Of a DNA stretch of 33,735 bases, positions 13,941-22,731 are shown piece by piece. The DNA is from Poriferisodalis sp964484385. GTDB taxonomy: Bacteria; Actinomycetota; Acidimicrobiia; Acidimicrobiales; Poriferisodalaceae. The notes below the pieces were generated by a model, which was given only the letters and a program-made list of their open reading frames with translations, ran no database searches and was not told the origin of the DNA. The stretch is from assembly GCA_964484385.1 (NCBI GenBank), contig CAZAFV010000032.1, forward strand, positions 1 to 33,735. The letters are read 5' to 3'. Position numbers and translations under genes: made by a program. The first letter of the stretch is position 1. Each line of letters opens with the position of its first letter.

Positions 13941-15626
13941 CCTCGGTCCGGTGACCTCAGACGGCGGCCGAAAAAACGGCTGCTCTGCGTCGCCGTGGTG
14001 CTCGCGATGGTTGTCGGCGCCGCGTGCGGCACGTCCGCAGATGCCATCGAAGTTAATGTCGAAGGTTCCCCGCACCGTGATCGCGGTCTCTGCGAGGATC
14101 GGTTCGTTCCCCACGAACTCGAGCATCACACTCGCGGGCCCGGCGCCAGCCGGTCGATGTTCGACGGCATGGGCGCGGGGCTCGCGGTCGGGGATGTGGA
14201 CCTCGACGGTGACGACGATGTCGTCCTGGCGAACCTCAGCGGGGACACGTCGCTGCTGTGGAATGACGGCGGCTTGCGATTCCGTCGGGAAGCGCTCATC
14301 GAGGGCCGATTCCGCCAAGCCATCATCGTTGACAGCGACGGCGACGGCAGCAACGACATCGTGCTCACCACCGGCGTCGGCCGCCCGCTGCTCATGCGCA
14401 ATACAGGGAGAGGCTCGGTGGCAGGCGAGCGCTTCGAGCGAGACGAGATCGACGGGCTCGACGCCTACACCTACTCCATGGCCTGGGGAGACCTCGGCGG
14501 CGACGGCGACCTCGACGCCGTGACCGGTGCTTACAACGCTGAGCTCACCGCCGAGCGGCGTCTCAACCTCGGGAACAAGGGAGGTGTGGGCCTTTTCGAG
14601 CGGGACGGCGGCACGTTCGCGCACACGCAGCTTGCGCCCGAGTCCCAGGCGCTCGCCGCCCGCATCGGTGACATCGATGGCGATGGCCGCGACGACATCT
14701 ATGTCGGCAACGACCTCGCCACACCCGACTACGTGTGGTTCGCCGGCCCCGACGGTTCCTGGACCGAAGCGGCACCGTTTGCCCAGACCGCGTTCAGCAC
14801 GATGGGCATCGACTCGGGCGACATCGACAACGACGGTGATCTGGACCTGTTTGCGACCGACATGAAGCCCATGGACGACCGACCCGAGACCATCGACGCC
14901 TATGCGAATGTGCAATCGGACATCGACGCGTCGCCCACCGACGACATCCAGCGACCCGAGAACGTGCTGTTGCTGTCGACCGGCGACGGCTTCGCCAGCG
15001 GGGCACCGTCGTTCGGTGTGGAGGCCACGGGATGGAGCTGGTCCGGCCTGTTCGGCGATCTCGACAATGACGGGTTCGTGGACCTGTACGTCGTCAATGG
15101 CATGGTTGCGGACAACCTGTTCGAGCATCTGCCCGACGCCAGCCTGGTTGAGACGAATCAGGTGTTCCGCAACATCGATGGCGAGCGCTTTGCACCGACA
15201 GCCGGTTGGGATCTGGACGACTCCACCGGCGGGCGGGGGATGGCCATGGCCGACCTCGACTTCGACGGCGACCTGGACATCGTCGTGAACAATCTCAATG
15301 CGCCGTCACGGCTGTACGAGAACCGGCTGTGCGGGGGCAATGCCGTGACTGTCTCGCTGCGCTGGCCCGACACCGGCAACCCGCACGCCATCGGCGCGCG
15401 GGTACGGCTGCGCCAATCGCGGGGCGGCGCGCTGGTACGCACCATCGAGGCGGCACGCGGCTATCTCTCGGGCGCATCGGCGACAGTGCACTTCGGCGTG
15501 GGGGAGGCATCCGGGCCTGTCGAGATCGAGGTGACGTGGCCTGACGGCCGCGTCGCGACGGTCGACGATCTCGACGTGAACCGGCACGTCACGATTACCC
15601 GGACGGGTGAGGCGGCACGGCCATGA
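13884..15626 (+). CDS. FG-GAP/VCBS repeat lipoprotein with C-terminal ASPIC/UnbV domain (CRTAC1-like)
   Basis: A 580-residue secreted protein. A basic stretch (about 20-33) is followed by a hydrophobic segment ending in VVGAACG, a plausible lipobox with C48. The body holds seven calcium-binding repeat motifs of the D-x-D-x-D-G type, for example DVDLDGDDDVV, DSDGDGSNDIV, DIDGDGRDDIYV and DLDFDGDLDIVV, as in FG-GAP beta-propellers. The last 90 residues match the ASPIC/UnbV pattern (IGARVRLRQ, RGYLSGASATVHFGVGEA, VTWPDG). Its place is odd: it lies between the binding protein and the ATPase of a sugar ABC operon, 38 nt after the former, and its stop overlaps the next ATG. A surface glycan-capture role is a guess from context. 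GTG 13884 or ATG 13887 could be the start. Confidence 0.85.
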   Translation: MMSRKSLLETSARQLPPIRPRSGDLRRRPKKRLLCVAVVLAMVVGAACGTSADAIEVNVEGSPHRDRGLCEDRFVPHELEHHTRGPGASRSMFDGMGAGLAVGDVDLDGDDDVVLANLSGDTSLLWNDGGLRFRREALIEGRFRQAIIVDSDGDGSNDIVLTTGVGRPLLMRNTGRGSVAGERFERDEIDGLDAYTYSMAWGDLGGDGDLDAVTGAYNAELTAERRLNLGNKGGVGLFERDGGTFAHTQLAPESQALAARIGDIDGDGRDDIYVGNDLATPDYVWFAGPDGSWTEAAPFAQTAFSTMGIDSGDIDNDGDLDLFATDMKPMDDRPETIDAYANVQSDIDASPTDDIQRPENVLLLSTGDGFASGAPSFGVEATGWSWSGLFGDLDNDGFVDLYVVNGMVADNLFEHLPDASLVETNQVFRNIDGERFAPTAGWDLDDSTGGRGMAMADLDFDGDLDIVVNNLNAPSRLYENRLCGGNAVTVSLRWPDTGNPHAIGARVRLRQSRGGALVRTIEAARGYLSGASATVHFGVGEASGPVEIEVTWPDGRVATVDDLDVNRHVTITRTGEAARP

Positions 15627-16114
15627 GTCCCGAGTACCTCGTCCAGCCAGGCACGCGAGGCGGGCGCCGCCGAGACGCAGCGGTGCATCTGACGCCGCTG
15701 GCACCGGCGGCGATTGCGGTGGTGCTGATCGGTCGGCCTGCCGTGTGGGCGGCCCCGGCATTGGTGCTCGGACCGCTGTTGCTTGGCGGACTGTTGGCTC
15801 GAGGACGGGACGTCGGTCGGAGCCATCGACGGCGAGCGGTCGACTTCAATGCTTCGGTTGCGTTGGTGGCCTTGGCCTTGTGGGGAGTGCTGGAATTGGG
15901 AGCTCGTTTTGAGCTGGCCGGCGTCCTAGTGCCTGTCGGCGCGCTGCTGCTCGCATTGCTGTGGCTGAACTGGCTGCTGATGATCGCGATCGCCGCGAAT
16001 CGGGCCAGGTACGGGGAGTTGTTCTCCCCGCCGTGGGTTGTCCCGTTCGCACGCTGGTGCGAGGGAGGCGACCCAAAGGAAACGACAGAGGAGGATTCCG
16101 ATGGCGACGGTTGA
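15623..16114 (+). CDS. Small multispan membrane protein, possibly DUF4870-like
   Basis: A 163-residue membrane protein with about four hydrophobic segments (roughly 25-43, 45-61, 75-95 and 100-122) and an acidic C-terminal tail. The pattern of a basic residue run, then DFNASVALVALALWG, then MIAIAANRARYGELFSPPW resembles DUF4870/Tic20-like proteins, where a polar QALNFQ-type helix is followed by a conserved AA-x-x-GE segment; this is a weak resemblance by eye. ATG 15623 overlaps the stop of the FG-GAP gene (ATGA), and its own end overlaps the ATPase start by 14 nt, so it is firmly part of the operon. The function is unknown; its position suggests an accessory to the lipoprotein or transporter. 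Confidence 0.72.
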   Translation: MSPEYLVQPGTRGGRRRDAAVHLTPLAPAAIAVVLIGRPAVWAAPALVLGPLLLGGLLARGRDVGRSHRRRAVDFNASVALVALALWGVLELGARFELAGVLVPVGALLLALLWLNWLLMIAIAANRARYGELFSPPWVVPFARWCEGGDPKETTEEDSDGDG

Positions 16115-17267
16115 GCTCGAAGAGCTGACCAAGGTGTACCCCGGAGGCGTCACGGCAGTGAACGCCATGAGCCTGAGCATCTCTGACGGCGAGTTCGTTG
16201 TATTCGTCGGTCCGTCGGGATGCGGCAAGTCGACGGCGTTGCGCATGGTTGCTGGACTCGAAGAGATCTCCAGAGGCACGCTGCGCATCGGGGACGCCGA
16301 CATGACCAAGGTGCATCCCCGAGACAGGGACATAGCCATGGTCTTCCAGAACTATGCGCTGTACCCGCATCTCACGGTGCGCAAGAACATCGCCTACCCG
16401 CTCAAGCTCGCCAAGGTCGGCAAGTCGGAGATGGAACAGCGTGTGGAGCGAACCGCCGAGGTGTTGCATCTCACCGAGTTTCTTGACCGCAAGCCGGCCG
16501 CCTTGTCGGGCGGGCAGCGCCAGAGAGTTGCCATGGGCCGAGCGATCGTGCGTGAGCCGGCGGTCTTCCTCATGGACGAACCGCTGTCAAACCTCGACGC
16601 CAAGCTTCGCGTGTACATGCGCAGCGAGATCTCGCGGATCCAGCGCGATCTCGGTGTCACCACCATTTACGTCACCCACGATCAGGTCGAGGCGATGACC
16701 ATGGGCGACCGGGTGGCAGTGCTGAATGGCGGGGTGCTGCAGCAGGTCGACAAACCGTCGGTGCTGTACCGACAACCGGCGAACATATTCGTCGCCGGGT
16801 TCGTCGGGTCGCCGGCAATGAACCTCTTCGAGTCGACGATTTCCATCGGCGACGCCGGGGTCACGGTCGCAACGGGCGACCAGCAGGTCGAGCTGTCCCT
16901 GTCGTTCCTCGACGACTGTCCTGCCCTGCGCGGGTACGACGGACTGCCTCTGGTTTGCGGCATCCGGCCTGACGACGTCTACGACGCTGCACTGGCCCCG
17001 GACTTCAGCCAGCGGATTGCGGCAAACGTGCAGCTCCTCGAAGAACTCGGCTCGGAAATCGTGGCCCACCTTGACATCGGCGTGCAGCGCGTCGAGACCG
17101 GGGGACCGTCCGCCGACGCCGACGACGATGAGGACCTCGGCAGTGCGTTTCTGGGCAGGTTCGCGCAGCAGAGCGAGGCCCGTGTCGGACAGCGGATGGA
17201 GATTGCAATCGACGTTTCGGCGCTGCATTTCTTCGACAGCGCTTCCGGCGAAGTCATCCGCGCCTGA
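16101..17267 (+). CDS. Sugar ABC transporter ATP-binding protein, MsmK/UgpC-like
   Basis: A 388-residue ATPase that powers the transporter encoded upstream. Walker A is GPSGCGKST (37-45), the Q-loop is in VFQNYALYP, the signature is LSGGQRQR (from 135), Walker B is FLMDEP with D159 and E160, and the switch histidine is in YVTHDQVEAMT. The C-terminal part (about 240-388) is the MalK-type regulatory/TOBE domain and carries an acidic insert (DADDDEDLG). ATG 16101 follows a GAGGAGG ribosome binding site inside the end of the preceding gene; a longer in-frame extension to 16038 is unsupported. As the last gene of the run, it shows that the two unfamiliar genes upstream belong to the transport operon. 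Confidence 0.93.
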   Translation: MATVELEELTKVYPGGVTAVNAMSLSISDGEFVVFVGPSGCGKSTALRMVAGLEEISRGTLRIGDADMTKVHPRDRDIAMVFQNYALYPHLTVRKNIAYPLKLAKVGKSEMEQRVERTAEVLHLTEFLDRKPAALSGGQRQRVAMGRAIVREPAVFLMDEPLSNLDAKLRVYMRSEISRIQRDLGVTTIYVTHDQVEAMTMGDRVAVLNGGVLQQVDKPSVLYRQPANIFVAGFVGSPAMNLFESTISIGDAGVTVATGDQQVELSLSFLDDCPALRGYDGLPLVCGIRPDDVYDAALAPDFSQRIAANVQLLEELGSEIVAHLDIGVQRVETGGPSADADDDEDLGSAFLGRFAQQSEARVGQRMEIAIDVSALHFFDSASGEVIRA

Positions 17268-17334
17268 ACTGATGGCTGCGGCAACGACCTCCGAGCAGGC
17301 CGTCGCGGCTGCCGAGTGAGGGGAGCCGCGCAAC

Positions 17335-17340
17335 TAGCGT
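17335..17340 (+). promoter_or_regulatory. Leaderless-type -10 box of the EamA transporter gene
   Basis: TAGCGT lies 9 nt before ATG 17350, with no Shine-Dalgarno between them. It fits the window's TANNNT pattern and would give the transporter its own promoter. Confidence 0.42.
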
Positions 17341-17349
17341 GCGATTCGC

Positions 17350-18177
17350 ATGCCGGTGCTGCTGGGCGCTGCGGCGTCGGTCTTGATCGGCGTATCCGAC
17401 TACTTCGGTCGTTACTGCAGCCGACGCGCGCGGGCCATGACCGCAGTCGGCACCGCGTTCATGGGCGGGTTGGTCGTGACGGTGGTGCTGCTGTTGCTGG
17501 TGCCGGGCTCTGCTGCCGCTGCGGCCCTCGCGCTCGGGGCCGCGTCGGGCGTGTTGATGGCGCTCGCGCTCTCGGCGATGTGGCACAGCATGGCCGTGTC
17601 GTCGGCGGCGATCGCCTCGCCGGTTGTTGCCGCCTCCACTGCACTGGGCCCGCTGGCATACGGAGTTGCGGCCGGCGAGCGACCCTCGGCTCTGGCGGCG
17701 GGCGGCATTGCGGTCACCATTGCCGGGTTGCTGGCCGCGGTCATCGTCCCGGATCTGCGCGGAGACATCAGGCGCGGCATCGCATTCGCATTGCTGGCGG
17801 GGATCTCGTTCGCCACAGCCACGGTGTTGCTGGGCGAGACCAGCACCGACAGCGGCATGTGGCCAGCTGTCACGCAGCGGATGGCGGCACTGGCATGCAT
17901 GCTGGCGGTGACCAGAGTGCGGCGGATTCCCCAGATACTGCCTCCCTCGCTCCGTCTCGCCGGTTTCGCCGGGGGAGTCGCCGGCGGTGCGGGCATGGGT
18001 GCGTTCATCGCCGGACTGCAGCGGGGCCCGCTCGGTGAGGTTGCGGTAGCTGCGTCGCTCTATCCGGTAGTGACGATCGCATTGGCGGTGCTCTTCGACG
18101 ACGACACGCTGCGCTGGTGGCAAGGCATCGGCATCGCTGCAGCGCTGGCCGGCACGTCGATGATCGCGGTGGGCTGA
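17350..18177 (+). CDS. EamA/DMT family transporter
   Basis: A 275-residue very hydrophobic protein with about ten predicted membrane segments in two halves, as in the drug/metabolite transporter superfamily (EamA repeats). The second half ends in the typical arrangement AASLYPVVTIALAVLF, then a short acidic loop with WWQGIGIAAALAGTSMIAVG. Such proteins export or import small metabolites, but the substrate cannot be read from the sequence. ATG 17350 is 82 nt after the ABC ATPase stop, and a separate leaderless-type -10 box suggests it is transcribed independently. A long imperfect hairpin follows it. Confidence 0.88.
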   Translation: MPVLLGAAASVLIGVSDYFGRYCSRRARAMTAVGTAFMGGLVVTVVLLLLVPGSAAAAALALGAASGVLMALALSAMWHSMAVSSAAIASPVVAASTALGPLAYGVAAGERPSALAAGGIAVTIAGLLAAVIVPDLRGDIRRGIAFALLAGISFATATVLLGETSTDSGMWPAVTQRMAALACMLAVTRVRRIPQILPPSLRLAGFAGGVAGGAGMGAFIAGLQRGPLGEVAVAASLYPVVTIALAVLFDDDTLRWWQGIGIAAALAGTSMIAVG

Positions 18178-18189
18178 GCACGCCCGGCG

Positions 18190-18242
18190 GTTGAGTTCTG
18201 AATGTGCCCGCATTTGGGAATTGAACAATCCTCATAGTTTTT
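18190..18242 (+). terminator. Imperfect hairpin with a following T-run
   Basis: Positions 18190-18204 pair with 18212-18226 around a short loop: 13 of 15 positions pair, two of them G-T. A T5 run follows at 18238-18242, 11 nt after the stem, which is further than in a standard intrinsic terminator. This 134-nt stretch is unusually AT-rich for the window. It also contains a possible -10 box, TACTGT, at 18260-18265 and an AGGAGGG at 18291 ahead of the TPR gene. Confidence 0.4.
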
Positions 18243-18311
18243 CTTGGATTCGTGAGAGATACTGTCTGACTGGGGATCAGCAACACGGCCAGGAGGGCTC
18301 GGGAACCGGCG

Positions 18312-19188
18312 ATGGCGTACTTCGATCTGGGCTCGTACCGGTGGCCGGTCACGACGTCTGACGCTGAGGCCCAGCTCTGGTTCGACCGCGGCATGGCGTG
18401 GTGCTACGGCTTCCATCACGAAGAGGCAATCGCCTGCTTCGAGCGAGCGCTGCTGCACGACGTCAACTTCGCCATGGCGCACTGGGGCATCGCGTACGCC
18501 GTCGGGCCCAACTACAACAAGCCGTGGGAAGAGTTCGACGAGGACGATCTGCGTACCTCGCTGGACCGGGCACGGACTGAGGTTGCGGCAGCGGCGTCTG
18601 CCTCAGCAGGCACCGGTGATCTCGAACGCGCGCTGATCGGTGCGCTGGCGCACCGCTACCCGTCGCACCCCGAAACTCCCGGCGAAGACCACTTCGCACG
18701 ATGGAACGACGCCTACGCAGACGCGATGCGCGAGGTCTACCGGTCCTACCGCGATCACCTGGATGTCTGCTCCCTGTTCGCCGAGGCGATCATGAACCGG
18801 ACCCCCTGGGAACTGTGGGACCTGGTCAGCGGCGAGCCTGCGGAGGGCGCGGGCACGCTCGAAGCAGTTGATGTGCTCGAGACTGCCTTCGACACGCTTG
18901 ACGCCGAGGGCGCCAACAGCCATCTGGGCTTGCTGCACATGTACATCCACCTCATGGAGATGTCGCCCCACCCCGAGCGGGCCTTGGCCGCCGGCGACCG
19001 GCTGGTCGATCTGGCGCCCGACGCAGGGCACCTGGTGCATATGCCGACCCATATCGACGTGCTGTGCGGCCACTACCACAACGTCGTCACCCGCAACTCG
19101 GCGGCGATTGTCGCTGATCGGAAGTACTTGGACCTCAAGGGTCCGATGAACTTCTATTCGGCCTATCGCTGCCACGATTACCACTTCA
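18312..19188 (+). CDS. TPR-repeat protein, 5' part, broken by assembly gap
   Basis: The first 292 codons of a tetratricopeptide-repeat-like protein run open into the N gap. Early sequence (WFDRGMAWCYGFHHEEAIAC, ALLHDVNFAMAHWGIAYAVG) is a TPR helix pair of a family of large soluble bacterial proteins with unknown function. The segment HMPTHIDVLCGHYHNVV and the last visible residues, NFYSAYRCHDYHF, are also typical of it. The gene evidently continues after the gap at about 19454, where matching TPR sequence resumes. The start is ATG 18312, although AGGAGGG lies 14 nt upstream, which is rather far. No enzymatic motif is visible. Confidence 0.85.
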
Positions 19189-19198
19189 NNNNNNNNNN
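19189..19198. other. Assembly gap (10 Ns)
   Basis: Ten Ns, probably a scaffolding placeholder of unknown true length. It lies inside the TPR gene. Judging from where the protein resumes, only about ten codons of the TPR gene would be missing if the sulfatase segment next to it were removed. Confidence 0.95.
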
Positions 19199-19453
19199 GC
19201 GGCGGCGCAGGAGGGCGGCACGGCGATGCCCAACGTGGTGCCCATCCTCGCCGACGATCTCGGCTGGGGCGACGTCGGCGCGATGCACCCGGCATCGGCC
19301 ATCCGGACGCCGCACATCGACCGCCTCGCCGACGAGGGGATGCGCTTCGTGGACGCGCACTCGCCGTCGGGCGTCTGCACCCCGACGCGCTATGCGCTGC
19401 TCACCGGGCGCTACACGTGGCGGACGCGGCTGACCCGGGGCGTGCTGGGCGGC
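19199..19453 (+). pseudogene. Sulfatase N-terminal fragment fused in frame to the TPR gene
   Basis: From ATG 19226, with AGGAGG upstream, the frame encodes the first 75 or so residues of a type I sulfatase. PNVVPILADDLGWGD carries metal-binding aspartates. SGVCTPTRYALLTGR carries the formylglycine motif C-T-P-T-R with C51. It then runs in frame, around LGG-QYAPAL (19445-19468), into the second half of the TPR protein. Sulfatases usually continue here with GG-Y-S-P-A-L, so the two genes share a short similar stretch at the join. Being directly beside a gap, this is more likely a chimeric contig end than a real fusion, and no functional sulfatase is encoded here. Confidence 0.75.
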
Positions 19454-20218
19454 CAGTACGCCCCGGCCCTCGCGGCGGCCGAAGAGATGAACCGCACGCT
19501 GCCGGAGGAACTGCTGCGAACCGGCTCGCCGCCCATGGCCGACTGGCTGGAAGGGTTCGTGGCGGTCAAGCAGCACGTGTTCGTGCGATTCGGCAAGTGG
19601 CACGAGATCCTCGACCAGCACCTGCCCTTTGACCAGCACTTCTATTGCGTCACCACTGCCATGATGCGCTACGCCCGCACGGTTGCCTACGCCTCGCTGA
19701 GCCAGGTCGACGACGCACTGGCTGAACGTGATGCATTCATGGCTGCCAAGGCCCAGGTGCTGCCGAGCCGCACGCTGTTCAACAACACCGGTCTCGACAT
19801 CCTGACCGTGGCCGAAGCGATGCTGAACGGCGAGGTGGAGTACCGCTGCGGCAACTTCGATGTCGCGTTCGACCATCTCCGCCACGCGGTGGAGCTCGAC
19901 GACAACCTGCCCTACGACGAACCTTGGGGGTGGATGCAGCCGACACGACATGCACTGGCCGCGTTGCTGTCAGAACAGGGTCAGTTCGAAGAGGCCGAGG
20001 CGCTGTACCGGTCCGACTTGGGCTTGGACGACCAGCTGCGCCGGCCCTGCCAGCATCCCGACAACGTCTGGAGCCTGCACGGGCTGCACGAGTGCTTGGT
20101 GCGGCGGGGGGAAACGGTGGAGGAACCGCTGATCCGCCAGCGCCTCGATCTCGCCATCGCACGGGCAGATGTGCCCATCACCGCGTCCTGCTTCTGCCGG
20201 TTGGAGACCACCTCATAG
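19454..20218 (+). CDS. TPR-repeat protein, 3' part
   Basis: The continuation of the TPR-like protein, about 254 codons to TAG 20216-20218. It resumes at QYAPALAAAEEMNRTLPEEL and ends with recognisable TPR helices: DVAFDHLRHAVELDDNLPYD, then MQPTRHALAALLSEQGQFEE and AEALYRSDLG. The sequence fits directly after the 5' part at 18312-19188 once the gap and the sulfatase segment are ignored. The whole protein would be roughly 550-560 residues. Its function is unknown. It is followed 31 nt later by the coxD-like gene, which has its own -10 box. Confidence 0.8.
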   Translation, partial: QYAPALAAAEEMNRTLPEELLRTGSPPMADWLEGFVAVKQHVFVRFGKWHEILDQHLPFDQHFYCVTTAMMRYARTVAYASLSQVDDALAERDAFMAAKAQVLPSRTLFNNTGLDILTVAEAMLNGEVEYRCGNFDVAFDHLRHAVELDDNLPYDEPWGWMQPTRHALAALLSEQGQFEEAEALYRSDLGLDDQLRRPCQHPDNVWSLHGLHECLVRRGETVEEPLIRQRLDLAIARADVPITASCFCRLETTS

Positions 20219-20235
20219 CACGGAGTCTGAAGCCG

Positions 20236-20241
20236 TAGCCT
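20236..20241 (+). promoter_or_regulatory. Leaderless -10 box of coxD
   Basis: TAGCCT lies 8 nt before GTG 20250, with no Shine-Dalgarno. It supports GTG 20250 over TTG 20241, whose first base would be within the box. Confidence 0.42.
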
Positions 20242-20249
20242 TGACCGCT

Positions 20250-21155
20250 GTGTTCACGGCGCCCGGTACCACTGCTGAAGTCTCGGCGGCGCTGACCGAG
20301 CACGGCTACCTGCCCGACGAGGGGCTGTCGACGGTGGTGTACCTCTCGGTCACGATGGGTCGACCGCTGTTCCTCGAGGGGGATGCGGGCGTGGGCAAGA
20401 CCGAGCTGGCCAAGGTGCTCGCGGCCTGGATCGGCGGGGAGTTCATCCGCTTGCAGTGCTACGAGGGCATCGACGCCGCTCAGGCGCTCTACGAATGGGA
20501 CTACACCCGCCAGCTCCTCCACCTGCGCACCGCAGAGGCTGCGGGACGCGCTGCGGCCGACGCGGAGGCCATCGAGGACGAGCTGTATTCGGAACGCTTC
20601 CTGATCCGCCGGCCGCTGCTGCGGGCCATCGACCACGACGACGCCACGCCCGCGGTGCTGCTGATCGACGAGGTGGATCGGGCCGACGACGAGTTCGAGG
20701 CATTCCTGCTCGAGGTGCTGTCCGACTTCACGGTCACCGTGCCCGAGCTGGGCACGATCACGGCGGCCCGGCCGCCGCTCGTGGTGGTCACCTCCAATCG
20801 AACCCGCGACGTGCACGACGCGCTCAAGCGCCGCTGCCTGTACCACTGGGTCTCGCACCCGTCGGTCGACCGTGAGGTCGAGATCGTCAAGCTGAAGCTG
20901 CCTGACGTGGACGGCACACTCGTACGGCAAGTGGCGTCGGCCGTGTCGGTGATGCGCGAGATGCGGCTGTATAAGCCCCCCGGCGTGGCTGAGACCATCG
21001 ACTGGGCCACTGCGCTGGGGCGTCTCGGCGCGGCCGAGCTCGACACCCCGATGCTCGAAGCCACGCTGGGAACGGTGCTGAAGTACCGCGAGGACCAGCA
21101 ACGTGTTACGTCGGTCGGGATGGAGATGATCATGGCCGCCGTTGCCGAGGCCTAG
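20250..21155 (+). CDS. coxD: MoxR-type AAA+ ATPase, CODH maturation protein CoxD
   Basis: A 301-residue AAA+ chaperone-like ATPase. Walker A is GDAGVGKT (44-51), Walker B is VLLIDEVDRAD (136-146), sensor 1 is in VVVTSNRTRD, and an arginine-finger region is LKRRC. In Oligotropha carboxidovorans, CoxD works with the VWA protein CoxE to build the CuSMoO2 centre of CO dehydrogenase. Here a VWA gene follows directly, and XdhC-type, mocA and coxG genes lie beyond it, so the cox assignment is well supported over a generic MoxR. Earlier in-frame starts at 20169 would overlap the TPR gene and are rejected. The stop lies 13 nt before the coxE start I chose. Confidence 0.88.
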   Translation: MFTAPGTTAEVSAALTEHGYLPDEGLSTVVYLSVTMGRPLFLEGDAGVGKTELAKVLAAWIGGEFIRLQCYEGIDAAQALYEWDYTRQLLHLRTAEAAGRAAADAEAIEDELYSERFLIRRPLLRAIDHDDATPAVLLIDEVDRADDEFEAFLLEVLSDFTVTVPELGTITAARPPLVVVTSNRTRDVHDALKRRCLYHWVSHPSVDREVEIVKLKLPDVDGTLVRQVASAVSVMREMRLYKPPGVAETIDWATALGRLGAAELDTPMLEATLGTVLKYREDQQRVTSVGMEMIMAAVAEA

Positions 21156-21168
21156 GGCCGGGCCAGCC

Positions 21169-22338
21169 GTGGGCGCCAGCGGCCTGGATCTCGATGCTCC
21201 GATGCCGGCGCCCGACGGGCACGTCAATGAACCTGAGCGCTTGGCTTCGGCCTTCTCGTCGATCCTGCGTGGCGCGGGGCTGGTTGTCACCATCCGCCGT
21301 GTCATGGCATTCACCGAAGCGCTGCGGCTGCTGGGGGTTGGGGGCCGTGAGGACGTGTACTGGGCAGGCCGTGCGACGCTGGTGGGCAGTCCGGCCGACA
21401 TCAGTGTCTACGACCGTGCCTTCGCGGTTTTCTGGGAGGGCCGTGCGCCCAGCGGGATCGTCGTGGAGCTGCCGCCGATCTCGGTGACCCTGGCCACCGA
21501 TACTGACGACGACAGCGATTCGGCGCCTCCGGGTGACGGCGATGAGCCCGATGCTGGCCCCACGCTGCGCGTCCGCTACAGCGATGTCGAGACGTTGCGC
21601 CACAAGGATTTCGCCGATTGCAGCGATGGCGAGCTGACTGAGCTGCATTCGCTGATGGGCGAGCTGCGGTTCCAGGCAGTTACCCGCCGCTCGCGGCGCG
21701 CTGTGCGGGCCAAGCGCATCTCCCGGCGACCCGATCTGCGTCGCACCATTCGCCGTGCGTTGCGCACGGGCGGTGAGGCCATCCGCCGCGAGTTCCTGAT
21801 CGGCGACCGCAAGCCGCGCCGCCTGGTCCTGCTGCTCGACGTCTCGGGATCCATGGAGCCCTACGCGCGGGCGCTGGTGCGGTTCGCTCACGCTGCGGTG
21901 ATCGGCCGCACCCGGGTGGAGGCGTTCACGATCGGCACCCGGCTCACCCGGGTCACCCGCGAGCTGTCCTCCCGCGATCCTGACGCCGGCTTGGCCGCCG
22001 CTGCCGACTCGGTGCAGGACTGGTCGGGCGGCACCCGGCTGGGCGCGACGCTGCACGAGTTCAACGATCGCTGGGGAGTTCGGGGCCATGCGCGCGGGGC
22101 CATCGTGGTGATCTGCTCGGACGGCTGGGACCGCGGTGCACCTGACGAGCTGGCCGAGCAGATGGCCCGCCTGCACCTGGTGACCCACCGGCTGGTCTGG
22201 GTCAACCCGCTGAAGCACACCCCTGGCTACGCGCCGCTGGCTCGTGGTATGGCTGCGGCGTTGCCGCACGTCGACGAGTTCATCGAAGGCCATTCCTTCG
22301 ATTCGCTCGAACATCTAGCTGCTGCCATCGCGGCCTGA
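21169..22338 (+). CDS. coxE: VWA domain protein, CODH maturation protein CoxE
   Basis: A 389-residue CoxE-like protein. The C-terminal von Willebrand A domain has the MIDAS motif D-V-S-G-S-M with D224, S226 and S228, and a GGTRLG segment supplies the threonine site. The N-terminal half contains an acidic low-complexity stretch (DTDDDSDSAPPGDGDEPD) and a strongly basic region (RRSRRAVRAKRISRRPDLRR) before the VWA domain, as in CoxE relatives. It pairs with the MoxR ATPase encoded just upstream in CODH active-site assembly. GTG 21169 is preferred; TTG 21142, overlapping coxD by 14 nt, is possible. The downstream 75 nt hold a weak GC hairpin (CGGCC/GGCCG near 22331). Confidence 0.87.
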   Translation: MGASGLDLDAPMPAPDGHVNEPERLASAFSSILRGAGLVVTIRRVMAFTEALRLLGVGGREDVYWAGRATLVGSPADISVYDRAFAVFWEGRAPSGIVVELPPISVTLATDTDDDSDSAPPGDGDEPDAGPTLRVRYSDVETLRHKDFADCSDGELTELHSLMGELRFQAVTRRSRRAVRAKRISRRPDLRRTIRRALRTGGEAIRREFLIGDRKPRRLVLLLDVSGSMEPYARALVRFAHAAVIGRTRVEAFTIGTRLTRVTRELSSRDPDAGLAAAADSVQDWSGGTRLGATLHEFNDRWGVRGHARGAIVVICSDGWDRGAPDELAEQMARLHLVTHRLVWVNPLKHTPGYAPLARGMAAALPHVDEFIEGHSFDSLEHLAAAIAA

Positions 22339-22413
22339 GACCGGCCGAACCGCACGATCACCCGACGCACGACCCTCCGATGCCGCAACAATGTCAATTG
22401 AGAGACTGGGGAC

Positions 22414-22727
<314 letters not shown>

Positions 22728-22731
<4 letters not shown>

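Noticed and set aside
12376..15128. Open frames of 494 and 575 codons on the minus strand (12376-13860 and 13401-15128)
   Set aside because: They mirror the binding-protein and FG-GAP genes, whose D- and G-rich codons give stop-free antisense frames. No domain is recognisable.
19226..20218. A complete 330-residue sulfatase
   Set aside because: Only the first 75 or so residues are sulfatase-like; the remainder is the second half of the TPR protein.
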